Assembly: GCA_011391185.1 (NCBI GenBank) | Contig: JAABRB010000153.1 | Span: forward strand, 1 to 7,918 | DNA length: 7,918 nt | Reading direction: 5' to 3' | From: Betaproteobacteria bacterium | Lineage (GTDB): Bacteria > Pseudomonadota > Gammaproteobacteria > Burkholderiales > SG8-39 | Shown here: positions 1-6,568 of the stretch, piece after piece | Layout: each line of letters starts with the position of its first letter | Numbering within the stretch: the first letter of the stretch is position 1 | Program-made: the position numbers and the translations under genes | The notes under the pieces: generated by a model | The model's input: only the letters and a program-made list of their open reading frames with translations | Databases searched by the model: none | Told to the model about the DNA's origin: nothing

Positions 1-114
1 GGACCCCTTCCTTTCCCCCAGGTCGCAGCCAAGACTGGCCGTCTTGGCAAGGAGCGGAACGACGCCTGGCGGCGAACCGAGCGGTTTTCTTCAACGAATT
101 TCTGATTCGGGACA
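1..114. other. Non-coding left end, downstream of the aldehyde dehydrogenase gene
   Basis: I see no supportable gene in this stretch. It lies downstream of the aldehyde dehydrogenase stop codon on the minus strand. It contains a perfect 8-bp inverted repeat (28-48, listed separately) and a weaker 5-bp one, CGAAT/ATTCG at 95-109. Read leftward, positions 3-20 are a purine-rich tract with AAAGGAAGGGG. That could be the ribosome-binding region of another leftward gene beyond the edge, but no start codon is in view. Confidence 0.6.
28..48 (-). terminator. Perfect 8-bp stem-loop after the operon, candidate transcription terminator
   Basis: GCCAAGAC (28-35) and GTCTTGGC (41-48) are exact reverse complements around a 5-nt TGGCC loop, giving a compact stable hairpin about 67 bp past the dehydrogenase stop codon. 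Read on the minus strand it is followed by TGCGACC, with no U-tract. It is therefore not a canonical intrinsic terminator. It could act as a U-less terminator, as a block to 3' exonuclease, or not at all. Its position at the end of a leftward operon is the main argument. Confidence 0.45.
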
Positions 115-1578
115 CTAGCCCAGGGCGAACGTCACGATGCGCTCTTCTGTCATCTCGTGCACCGCGTAGCGCGGCCCTTCCCGGCCGAATCCGCTCTCCT
201 TCGAGCCGCCGTAGGGCATCAGATCGACCCGCGAGCTCGACGTCTCGTTGATGTGCACGCCGCCGACCTCCAGCCGACGCCCCGCCGCGAAGGCGTCGTC
301 CAACCGGTTGGTGAAGATCCCGCAAGCGAGGCCGAAGGGCGTGGCGTTGACGCGCGCGATCGCGTCATCCAGCGAGTCGAAGGGCGCGATGCAGACGACC
401 GGACCGAACACCTCCCGGCAGCCGACCTTCATTGAATCGTCGACCGATGCGAGCAGCGTCGGCGGCACGACGGCGCCCTTGCGGTCTCCGCCGGCCAGGC
501 GCCTGGCACCCCGAGACACTGCTTCCTCGATCCAGCTATCGATGCGAATCGCCTCCTGCTCGCTGATGATCGGTCCGACCACGGTATTCGGATCGTAAGG
601 ATCGCCGAAAGGCAGCGCCTTCACCATTCCGGTCAGGCGCGATTGCACGTCCTCGACAATCGACCGATGCACCAGCAACATTTGAATCGAAGTACAGACC
701 TGGCCGGCCTTGCGATAGCCCGCGTTGACGACTTTTGGCAAAGCGGTTTCCAACCGCGCGTCGTCGCACAGAATCGTGAAGGCGATCGAGCCCAGTTCCA
801 TCTGGGTGCGACGGAGACCTGCCGCCTGCTGGATCTTGCGGCCCACCTCGGTGCTGCCCGTGAACGCAAAGAAGCGTACGCGCTCGTCCTCCAGCAGCCA
901 GCTCGCGACCTGGGCGCTGCCGTGAATCAGCGCGAGAAATCCGCGCGGAATGCCTGCCTCGACGAGCACTTCGATCAGCTTGCCGGCCGTGAGCGGCGTG
1001 GACGAGGCCGGCTTGAGAATCACCGCGTTGCCTGCGGCAAATGCGGGCGCGACCTTGTGAGTGACCGTGTTGAGCGGTGAATTAAACGGCGTGATCGCGA
1101 CAACAACGCCGAGCGGGACACGCAGCGTGAAGCCGAAGCGGCCCGCCTGTTGCGGCGCGCCGGCAAGCGGCACGACCTCGCCCGCCAGACGGCGCGCCTC
1201 CTCGGCGGAAAGCCGCAAGGTCTCGGCGCAACGACGGACTTCCCCGCTCGCATCCGAGACGGTGAATCCGGCCTCCATCTGCATGATGCGCACGAACTCG
1301 TCGAGCCGTGCCTGCACCAGCATCGCGGCACGTTCGAGAATTGCGCCACGCTCGAACGGAACCGGCGCGCCGCCGCGGAATGCGGCATGGGCGCTGGCGA
1401 CCGCGCGCGTAACCTGATCCTTGTCCGCCGTGGTCACATACGCACCGGGCTCGAGCCGGTACTTGTCGACCACCGCGAGGACATCGCCCCTGCCCGCGAT
1501 CCATTCGCCGTCCACCAGGATCGGGTGTGCGGCGCTCGATCCGGTGCCAGCGACCGCGGTGTCAATACGCTCGTTCAT
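115..1578 (-). CDS. NAD(P)-dependent aldehyde dehydrogenase (ALDH superfamily)
   Basis: This 487-residue protein is a full-length cytosolic aldehyde dehydrogenase, which oxidises an aldehyde to its carboxylic acid through a cysteine thiohemiacetal. The family motifs appear in order: oxyanion Asn in ITPFN (N166), cofactor Lys in VILKP (K189), Rossmann turn FTGSTEVG (239-246), general base Glu in MELGS (E261), nucleophile in AGQVCTS (C295), and EVFGP (E389, F391). ELGSIA replaces the common ELGGK, and the C-terminus reads EGPRYAVHEMTEERIVTF. Both features recall the branch holding lactaldehyde, phosphonoacetaldehyde and succinate-semialdehyde-type enzymes, so the substrate is unresolved. The ATG is preceded by GAGGAG (1592-1587) with 8-nt spacing. 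It is the last gene of the importer operon, 30 bp after the transporter fusion, which suggests that the imported compound or its product yields an aldehyde. The family is certain; the substrate is not. Confidence 0.93.
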   Translation of the reverse strand: MNERIDTAVAGTGSSAAHPILVDGEWIAGRGDVLAVVDKYRLEPGAYVTTADKDQVTRAVASAHAAFRGGAPVPFERGAILERAAMLVQARLDEFVRIMQMEAGFTVSDASGEVRRCAETLRLSAEEARRLAGEVVPLAGAPQQAGRFGFTLRVPLGVVVAITPFNSPLNTVTHKVAPAFAAGNAVILKPASSTPLTAGKLIEVLVEAGIPRGFLALIHGSAQVASWLLEDERVRFFAFTGSTEVGRKIQQAAGLRRTQMELGSIAFTILCDDARLETALPKVVNAGYRKAGQVCTSIQMLLVHRSIVEDVQSRLTGMVKALPFGDPYDPNTVVGPIISEQEAIRIDSWIEEAVSRGARRLAGGDRKGAVVPPTLLASVDDSMKVGCREVFGPVVCIAPFDSLDDAIARVNATPFGLACGIFTNRLDDAFAAGRRLEVGGVHINETSSSRVDLMPYGGSKESGFGREGPRYAVHEMTEERIVTFALG

Positions 1579-1608
1579 TGGGCGCTCTCCTCGATTGTTC
1601 GGTCATCG

Positions 1609-4146
1609 TCACAGCCAGAGAATCTGCTTGCGGTAGTCCAGGTCCTTCAACAGGGGCTCTGCGGGGCCCGCATGGAATATCGCCCCCCGCTCGAGCGCAA
1701 ACACGCGGTCCGCGAGCGCCAGCACGAGATCCAGGTTGTGCTCGACGATCACGATGGAGACCTGCCCGCGCAGCCGGTCGAAGACCTTGAACAGCTCCTG
1801 GATCACCGTCGGCGCAAGACCCTCGAACGGCTCGTCGAGCAGCAGCAGCCTGACATTGCCCGACAGCGCGCGCGCCACCGCCGCCATCTGCTGCTCGCCG
1901 CCCGAAAGGTAGTCCGCCGCGACGTGCATGCGCTCCTGCAGTCGCGGGAAGTGCTCGTTGATCCTCTGCTCGCTCCAGACGACGCCGTTGCGCCCGTCGG
2001 TGGCGCGCGCCAGGCGCCCGAGCGCCAGGTTGTCGGCAACCGTCATCCCGGCGAAGAGGCCGCGCCCCTGCGGCACGTAGCCGATGCCCATCCGCGCGAT
2101 GTCCGGCGCCGGAAGCGCGGTGATATCGCGCCCGCCGAACTCGATTCGGCCTGACGCTGCCCGCACCAGGCCCGCGAGCGTCTTGAGCAACGTCGACTTG
2201 CCCGCGCCGTTGCGTCCGAGCAGCGCCACGATCTCGCCGTCGCGCACGTCAAGCGTCGCGTCGGTCAGGATGTGGCTCTTGCCATAGAAGGCGTTGACAC
2301 GCTCGAAGCGCAGGAGATGCGTGCGATCACGTGCCCCGCTGGCCTCCCGGCTGGTGACGGGTAGCGTTCCCGTGCCGGTGTAGATTTCCTGCACGCGCCG
2401 GTCGGCGCGGACCTGGTCGGGCGTGCCCGTCATCAGCACTTCGCCCTGATTCATCACGGTAACGTGCTGCGAGAAGCCGAGCACGCGATCGATGTCGTGC
2501 TCGACGATCAGCACCGGGATGCCCATGGCGACCGTCTTGATCAGATTCGACACGCGCTCGCGCTCCGCCGCCGCCAGGCCCGCCAGCGGCTCGTCGAGCA
2601 ACACCACTTGAGGCTTCGAGCCGAGCGCAATGCCCATGTCCAGAAGCCGCTGCCCGCCGTAGGAGAGCTCGCCGCCCTCGATCGCCTCGATGCCTTCCAG
2701 GCCGAGAAACCTGATGAGTTCCGCGGTGTCCGCGTGGATCTCGGGAAAGCTGTCGATGTCGCGCCAGGCGTTGAACCGCGCCGGGTGCCGCGCCTGCAGG
2801 GACAGGCGCAGGTTCTCGTAGATCGACAGTCCCTTGAACAGGTTGGTGACCTGGAACGAACGGGCGATGCCTTGCTGGCAGATGCGGTGCGGGGGGAGGC
2901 GCTCGATCTCCCGACCCTCGAGGCGGATGCGGCCCGCGCCGGGCGTGAAGAGTCCCGACACCAGATTGAACACGGTGGTCTTGCCTGCGCCGTTCGGACC
3001 GATGAGCGCATGGATCTCGCCGGCTTCAATCGCGAGGCTCGCGTCGGCGACGGCCCGGATGCCGCCGAAATTCTTGGAGACCGAGTCGACCGCGAGCACC
3101 GTTCCCTGTCGCGCGCTGGCGCGCAGGAACGCCGGCAGCGGCACCCCTGCGCGGATCGTGCGCGCGCTCATGGCGGCGGCCTCTTCGGGCGGCGGCCACC
3201 AGCGCCGCTTGAGCTTCGCCCAGATGCCCGCCAGCCCGCTCGGCGAGTAGATCACGAAGCCGACGAAGATCAGCCCGAACCACAGGAGCCAGTTGGCGGT
3301 CCAGATCGAGAAGAGCTCGCGAAACAGGATGTAGAAGAGCACCCCGAGGGCCGGGCCCAGGATCTGGTGCATCCCCCCGATCACCACCATCGCCAGCAGC
3401 TCGCCGGACAGCTCCACCGAGACGGCTTCGGCCGAGACGAGGTAGTTCAGGAATCCCAGCAGCGCACCGCCCAGCCCGGTCACGACGGCGGAGAGCACGA
3501 ACACTCCGAGCCGGTAGCGATCGACGTTGTAACCCTGGAAGGTGGCGCGCTGCTGGTTCTCGCGGATCGCGACGAGCACGTGGCCGAACGGCGAGCGGGT
3601 CACGCGCAGGAGGACGTACAGCACGCCGAGCGCGACCAGCGCGACGAACGCGTAGTAGACGCCGGAGTCGTCCATGTGAACCGGCCCGAAACCGCCGCGC
3701 TGCAGGCCGCCGAGCCCGTCCTCGCCGCCGGTCAGCGCGGTCCAGCGGAATGCAATGGAGTAGGTGAGCGCCACGAACGCCAGCGTGAGGAGCGCAAAGT
3801 ACACGCCGCGCCGGCGCAGGATGAGGAGGCCCACGAGGGTGGACAGCGCGGCGACGACCACGATGGAGAACAGGAGCGGCAACGCGATCTGTCCATCGAA
3901 CCAGTGCTTCTGGGCGTTGGCAGCGGCGTAGGCGCCGATGCCGAACCAGGCGCTGTGGCCGAAGGAATGGAGCCCGGTAAATCCCACCAGCATGTTCAGG
4001 CCGAGGGCGGCAATGGCGAAGCACACGATCTGCGAGGCCGAGTTCGTGCCCAGGCCGAGCATGCGCATCGCGATCGGCAGCAGGACGAGTGCGACCACCC
4101 CGACCAGGAGCGGCCGATACTTCGCGTGCGTCCACCCGGCGTTCAT
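1609..4146 (-). CDS. Three-domain Liv-type ABC transporter: LivM permease fused to LivG and LivF ATPases
   Basis: This 845-residue polypeptide carries three normally separate subunits of a branched-chain-amino-acid-type importer. Residues 1-315 are a LivM-like inner-membrane permease with several hydrophobic segments, the conserved NMLVGFTGLHSFGH stretch (51-64) and VVIGGMHQILGPALG (254-268). After a linker (about 316-346), LivG (about 347-593) has Walker A GPNGAGKT (383-390), Q-loop Q432, signature LSYGGQR (494-500), Walker B VVLLDE (514-519) and H-loop H550. LivF follows after only about 16 residues (610-845): Walker A GRNGAGKS (644-651), Q693, signature LSGGEQ (747-752), Walker B LLLLDE (767-772) and H803. 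All catalytic residues of both ATPases are present, so ATP hydrolysis should be intact. Its start overlaps the LivH stop (ATGA, 4146-4143), implying translational coupling. An internal Met326 with its own Shine-Dalgarno could also yield a separate LivG-LivF protein. Substrates of this family include hydrophobic amino acids, amides, urea, aromatic acids and other organic acids. Confidence 0.95.
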   Translation of the reverse strand: MNAGWTHAKYRPLLVGVVALVLLPIAMRMLGLGTNSASQIVCFAIAALGLNMLVGFTGLHSFGHSAWFGIGAYAAANAQKHWFDGQIALPLLFSIVVVAALSTLVGLLILRRRGVYFALLTLAFVALTYSIAFRWTALTGGEDGLGGLQRGGFGPVHMDDSGVYYAFVALVALGVLYVLLRVTRSPFGHVLVAIRENQQRATFQGYNVDRYRLGVFVLSAVVTGLGGALLGFLNYLVSAEAVSVELSGELLAMVVIGGMHQILGPALGVLFYILFRELFSIWTANWLLWFGLIFVGFVIYSPSGLAGIWAKLKRRWWPPPEEAAAMSARTIRAGVPLPAFLRASARQGTVLAVDSVSKNFGGIRAVADASLAIEAGEIHALIGPNGAGKTTVFNLVSGLFTPGAGRIRLEGREIERLPPHRICQQGIARSFQVTNLFKGLSIYENLRLSLQARHPARFNAWRDIDSFPEIHADTAELIRFLGLEGIEAIEGGELSYGGQRLLDMGIALGSKPQVVLLDEPLAGLAAAERERVSNLIKTVAMGIPVLIVEHDIDRVLGFSQHVTVMNQGEVLMTGTPDQVRADRRVQEIYTGTGTLPVTSREASGARDRTHLLRFERVNAFYGKSHILTDATLDVRDGEIVALLGRNGAGKSTLLKTLAGLVRAASGRIEFGGRDITALPAPDIARMGIGYVPQGRGLFAGMTVADNLALGRLARATDGRNGVVWSEQRINEHFPRLQERMHVAADYLSGGEQQMAAVARALSGNVRLLLLDEPFEGLAPTVIQELFKVFDRLRGQVSIVIVEHNLDLVLALADRVFALERGAIFHAGPAEPLLKDLDYRKQILWL
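3172..3186 (-). promoter_or_regulatory. Possible internal ribosome-binding site for a separate LivG-LivF product
   Basis: Inside the fusion, on the minus strand, GAAGAGG (3186-3180) lies 8 nt upstream of an in-frame ATG (3171-3169, Met326). This is exactly at the linker between the permease and the first ATPase domain. It would give a 520-residue LivG-LivF protein without the membrane part. No comparable start occurs between the LivG and LivF domains. It may be a relic of a formerly separate livG start or a working site; the sequence alone cannot tell. Confidence 0.35.
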
Positions 4147-5018
4147 TCGAACTTCTCGATGCGCTCGCCGAGCAGCCCGCGCGGCCGGAGCAGCAGCACC
4201 AGGAACATCAGCACGAACATCGACGCTTCGCCCGCGGCCGGCACGAAATGAATGGTGACCCCCCGCACGACGCCCACCAGCAGCGCGGCGAGCACCACGC
4301 CCCAGAAGCTGCCCAGGCCGCCGATGACGACCACCACGAAGGCGACCGCGATGATCTCCGCACCCATCGCGGGATACACCAGCGCGATGGGCGCGAAGAG
4401 CGCGCCGCCCAACGCCGCCATGCCGACCCCCAGCATGACGATCACGGTCATGTAGGGCTGCAGGCGGATGCCGAGCGCAGCCACCATGTCCGGTCGCTGG
4501 ATGCCGGCGCGCACGACACGTCCAAACGATGTTCTGTTGAGCAGGAGCCAGATGCCGGCGAGCACCACCGCCACCACGGCGAGCAGCAGCAGGCGGTAGC
4601 GCGAGAAGAGAAAATCGCCCAGCACGACGCTGCCCTTCAGGGCGGCGGGCATCGCGGCCGGCAGCGGCGACGCGCCCCAGATGATGCGGATCAGCTGCTC
4701 AGCCACCAGGGCAAGTCCGAAGGTGACAAGCAGCGACAGGATCGGGTCAGCGGTATAGAAGCGGCGCAGGATGAAGCGCTCGAAGAGGATACCGAGCAGC
4801 GCCACCGCGACCGGCGAGATGACGACGCCCGCGGCGAAGCCCAGATACTTCGCGACCTCGATCGACAGATAGGCGCCGAGCGCGTAGAACGCGCCGTGCG
4901 CGAGATTGACCACGCCGCCGACGCTGAAGATGAGCGACAGGCCGAGCGCGATCAGCAGGTAGTAGCCTCCGAGCACGAGGCCATTCACCACCTGCTCGAG
5001 GAGGAACAGGAACTGCAT
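4143..5018 (-). CDS. Liv-type ABC transporter permease, LivH family
   Basis: This 291-residue, strongly hydrophobic inner-membrane protein has the normal length for LivH. It pairs with the LivM part of the next gene to form the transmembrane channel. Family hallmarks include the N-terminal VVNGLVLGGYYLLIALGLSL (10-29), VNLAHGAFYALGAY (37-50), and the cytoplasmic loop VIGGLGSFWG (231-240), which contacts the ATPases. Its stop codon overlaps the ATG of the LivM-LivG-LivF gene (ATGA). The chosen ATG gives the standard family N-terminus, but there is no recognisable Shine-Dalgarno in front of it; the preceding bases read CGCAACTGAAC. Two stem-loops lie upstream in the 113-bp gap to the binding-protein gene, so expression of this gene relative to its upstream partner may be reduced. 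The family is clear; the substrate depends on the binding protein and is unknown. Confidence 0.95.
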   Translation of the reverse strand: MQFLFLLEQVVNGLVLGGYYLLIALGLSLIFSVGGVVNLAHGAFYALGAYLSIEVAKYLGFAAGVVISPVAVALLGILFERFILRRFYTADPILSLLVTFGLALVAEQLIRIIWGASPLPAAMPAALKGSVVLGDFLFSRYRLLLLAVVAVVLAGIWLLLNRTSFGRVVRAGIQRPDMVAALGIRLQPYMTVIVMLGVGMAALGGALFAPIALVYPAMGAEIIAVAFVVVVIGGLGSFWGVVLAALLVGVVRGVTIHFVPAAGEASMFVLMFLVLLLRPRGLLGERIEKFE

Positions 5019-5131
5019 GTTCAGTTGCGGCGTGAGCAGGCGCGCAGCGGTGGCCCCGGAATGGGCGCCACCGCGCAGTCATCAATGCGGGCGCAACAGC
5101 GGTGCCCGCATCCGGAAGTCCTGTTCAAGTC
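5019..5131 (-). promoter_or_regulatory. Intercistronic region with two tandem stem-loops between the binding-protein gene and livH
   Basis: Two strong inverted repeats sit back to back. In the first, ATGCGGGC (5085-5092) and GCCCGCAT (5104-5111) match exactly around an 11-nt loop. In the second, GCGGTGGC (5047-5054) and GCCACCGC (5067-5074) match exactly, and inner CCC/GGG pairs (5055-5057 with 5063-5065) extend the stem past one bulged C to a 5-nt loop. No U-tract follows either on the minus strand, so classical termination is unlikely. In binding-protein importers such intercistronic hairpins commonly protect the upstream mRNA from 3' decay, giving more binding protein than membrane subunits. 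That role is inferred here. Confidence 0.6.
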
Positions 5132-6406
5132 CTATTTGAAGGTGCAGGGATTCTCCGCTTTGGTCGGCGCGAGGAGCTCCAGTGGCTGGTTCGGCGCGGG
5201 AATTGCCGCGCTGAACATCAGGAAGTCCTGCTCCTCCTTATACGTGCCTGCGGGCTTGACCGTGAACGTGTAGGCCTCCTGCATCATCTGGTGGTCCCAG
5301 CTGCGGAAATAGCCCGGGCGCGGCTTGAGGAGGTCGAACTTGGCCTCCGTCTCGAAGTAGGCGATCAGCTTGTCGGTGTCGGTCGACTTCGTCGCGGTCA
5401 TCGCCTGCGCCATGACTTTCAGCGAAACGTACTCGATCCAGGCGTGGTTCTCCGGCGTCTTGCCATACTTCTTCCGGAACGCGGCGACGAAAGCCTTCGT
5501 GCCCGGGATGTCGATATCATGGTGCCAGACGGTCGGCCAGATGCCGCCGAGGTTGCCGCGGCCCGCCGCCCAGGCGTCCGCGGTATTGAGGTTGAAGCCG
5601 GCGACCGGAAACGGCAGGCCGAACTCGGCATACTGCTTCACGAAGTTGGTGACCTGATTGCCGCCGAGGTTCGTTGCAACAAGGTCGGGCTTCGCCTGGC
5701 GGATCTTGAGCAGATACGGGCTGAAGTCGGTCGCGGTGGTGGCGATCAGCTCGTCGCCGATGACGGTGCCGCCGTGGGCGGTGACGAATTTCTTGGCCGC
5801 CTTGGCCAGGTCGTGGCCGAACAGATAATCCGAGGTCAGGCTGTAGATGCGCTTGCCCTTGATCAACCCTTCGCGCAGCAGCCCCTGGCCCTCGGCGTTC
5901 ACCATCACGGTCACCGGGATGTCGACGTGAAACGTATAACGGTTGCAATCCGCACCGCGCAGCGCATCCGAGCGCGCGCCGATCTGCATGAACAGGCGCT
6001 GGTTGCGCTCGGCCACCTGCATGATGGTCTTTGCCGAGGCCGAATTGATCTCGCCCATCAGCACGTCGACCTTGTCGCGCTCGAACATGCGCTGTGCCTT
6101 GGTCGCGGCGGTCGCGGGGTTGACGGAGTCCTCGGAGAGGATTTCGATCCGACGCCCGTTGACACCACCCGACGCGTTGATCTCCTCCTGGGCCATCTTG
6201 ATGCCCTGGACGGCCCAGCCGCCGAGCGCGCCGAGAAAGCCGGTCATCGGTGTCAGATGCCCGATCGTGATCTTGTCCGACTGGCTGCGCACGATCGCCG
6301 GGAACCCGAGTGCCACCGCACCGGCGACGGTTGCCCCGGCCTTCAGCACGCTGCGACGGCGCGCCGACTGCACTGCCGGAATGATCTTCCGCGTGTCTTT
6401 CGTCAT
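5132..6406 (-). CDS. Periplasmic substrate-binding protein of a Liv-type ABC importer, Tat-exported
   Basis: This 424-residue protein is a type I periplasmic binding protein (Peripla_BP_6 / LivJ-like) that captures the substrate and delivers it to the permeases. The N-terminus carries a twin-arginine signal: RRRSVLK (16-22), an Ala/Gly-rich hydrophobic stretch to about residue 38, and probable cleavage near VRSQS (39-43). The mature part begins KITIGHLTPMTGFLGALG and has the family's GGVNGRRIEILSEDSVNPATA-type segment (80-100) and a LTSDYLFGHDLAKA-like hinge region (190-203). Two cysteines (C154 and C421, near the C-terminus) could form a disulfide. The start is decided by GGGAGGAG (6421-6414), 7 nt before the ATG. 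An in-frame ATG at 6469 lacks a ribosome-binding site and would bury the Tat signal. It is the first gene of the leftward operon and should be transcribed from the divergent regulatory region next to the LysR gene. Ligand unknown; an organic acid is plausible from the neighbours. Confidence 0.94.
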   Translation of the reverse strand: MTKDTRKIIPAVQSARRRSVLKAGATVAGAVALGFPAIVRSQSDKITIGHLTPMTGFLGALGGWAVQGIKMAQEEINASGGVNGRRIEILSEDSVNPATAATKAQRMFERDKVDVLMGEINSASAKTIMQVAERNQRLFMQIGARSDALRGADCNRYTFHVDIPVTVMVNAEGQGLLREGLIKGKRIYSLTSDYLFGHDLAKAAKKFVTAHGGTVIGDELIATTATDFSPYLLKIRQAKPDLVATNLGGNQVTNFVKQYAEFGLPFPVAGFNLNTADAWAAGRGNLGGIWPTVWHHDIDIPGTKAFVAAFRKKYGKTPENHAWIEYVSLKVMAQAMTATKSTDTDKLIAYFETEAKFDLLKPRPGYFRSWDHQMMQEAYTFTVKPAGTYKEEQDFLMFSAAIPAPNQPLELLAPTKAENPCTFK

Positions 6407-6568
6407 GGCTGATCTCCTCCCGTTGGGGGACCGGAACGCCCGCTTGGGGCCTGTTGCGGTCCATCCCATGAAGTCTAGGCAACCCCACAGCAAGCAGAAA
6501 ATACCGTTTTCCGAGATTGGGTATAACCTAGATATATAGCTGGCCATCGCATTTCGAGGAGGAGGCGA
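6407..6568. promoter_or_regulatory. Divergent regulatory region between the importer operon and the LysR gene, with candidate operator dyads
   Basis: This 162-bp region must hold the promoters of both divergent transcripts. An AT-richer island at about 6497-6540 stands out from the GC-rich surroundings. It contains ATACC (6501-6505) and its reverse complement GGTAT (6520-6524) separated by 14 nt; an imperfect palindrome GGTATAACC (6520-6528); and TATA-N7-TATA (6522-6536), which satisfies the T-N11-A rule for LysR-type operators. I could not settle on clear -35/-10 pairs: the TATAAC and TATATA hexamers on the plus strand are -10-like but lack good -35 partners. The arrangement fits autoregulation of the LysR gene and activation of the operon. 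Exact operator boundaries are uncertain. Confidence 0.6.
6414..6421 (-). promoter_or_regulatory. Strong Shine-Dalgarno that fixes the binding-protein start
   Basis: On the minus strand GGGAGGAG lies 7 nt upstream of the ATG at 6406. It settles the start against the in-frame ATG at 6469 and against further extension of the open frame into the LysR gene's antisense strand. Confidence 0.85.

Noticed and set aside
95..109. CGAAT/ATTCG hairpin just after the dehydrogenase stop
   Set aside because: Only 5 bp, AT-rich and with no U-run. The 28-48 stem is far stronger.
1579..1606. Out-of-frame ATG at 1606 between the transporter stop and the dehydrogenase gene
   Set aside because: It is not in frame with the dehydrogenase and has no good site upstream. 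The GAGGAG site serves the ATG at 1578.
1150..2154. Plus-strand open frame (334 codons) across the transporter-dehydrogenase junction
   Set aside because: It runs antisense through two real genes and their intergenic gap, with an Arg/His-rich product.
2464..4251. Long plus-strand open frame (595 codons) opposite the transporter fusion
   Set aside because: Its product is an Arg/Gln/His/Glu/Asp-rich string with no domain character, typical of the antisense of a GC-rich gene. The minus strand encodes clear LivM/LivG/LivF motifs throughout.
5124..5140. TTCAA/TTGAA dyad around the binding-protein stop codon
   Set aside because: A 5-bp, weakly pairing dyad could easily arise by chance. It is not counted with the two strong stems nearby.
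4089..5273. Plus-strand open frame (394 codons) opposite livH
   Set aside because: Low-complexity charged product (many Gln, His, Arg, Asp). It is the shadow of the hydrophobic permease gene.
5102..6412. Plus-strand open frame (436 codons) opposite the binding-protein gene
   Set aside because: No recognisable motif and no ribosome-binding site. The minus strand carries a full binding protein with a Tat signal.
6404..6469. In-frame upstream ATG at 6469 for the binding protein
   Set aside because: It has no Shine-Dalgarno and would place 21 extra residues before the Tat motif, whereas GGGAGGAG precedes the ATG at 6406.
6501..6540. A NAC-type binding site (ATA-N6-TnGTAT) suggested by the regulator's resemblance to NAC
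   Set aside because: GTAT is present at 6521-6524, but the required T and the upstream ATA are not at the correct spacing.
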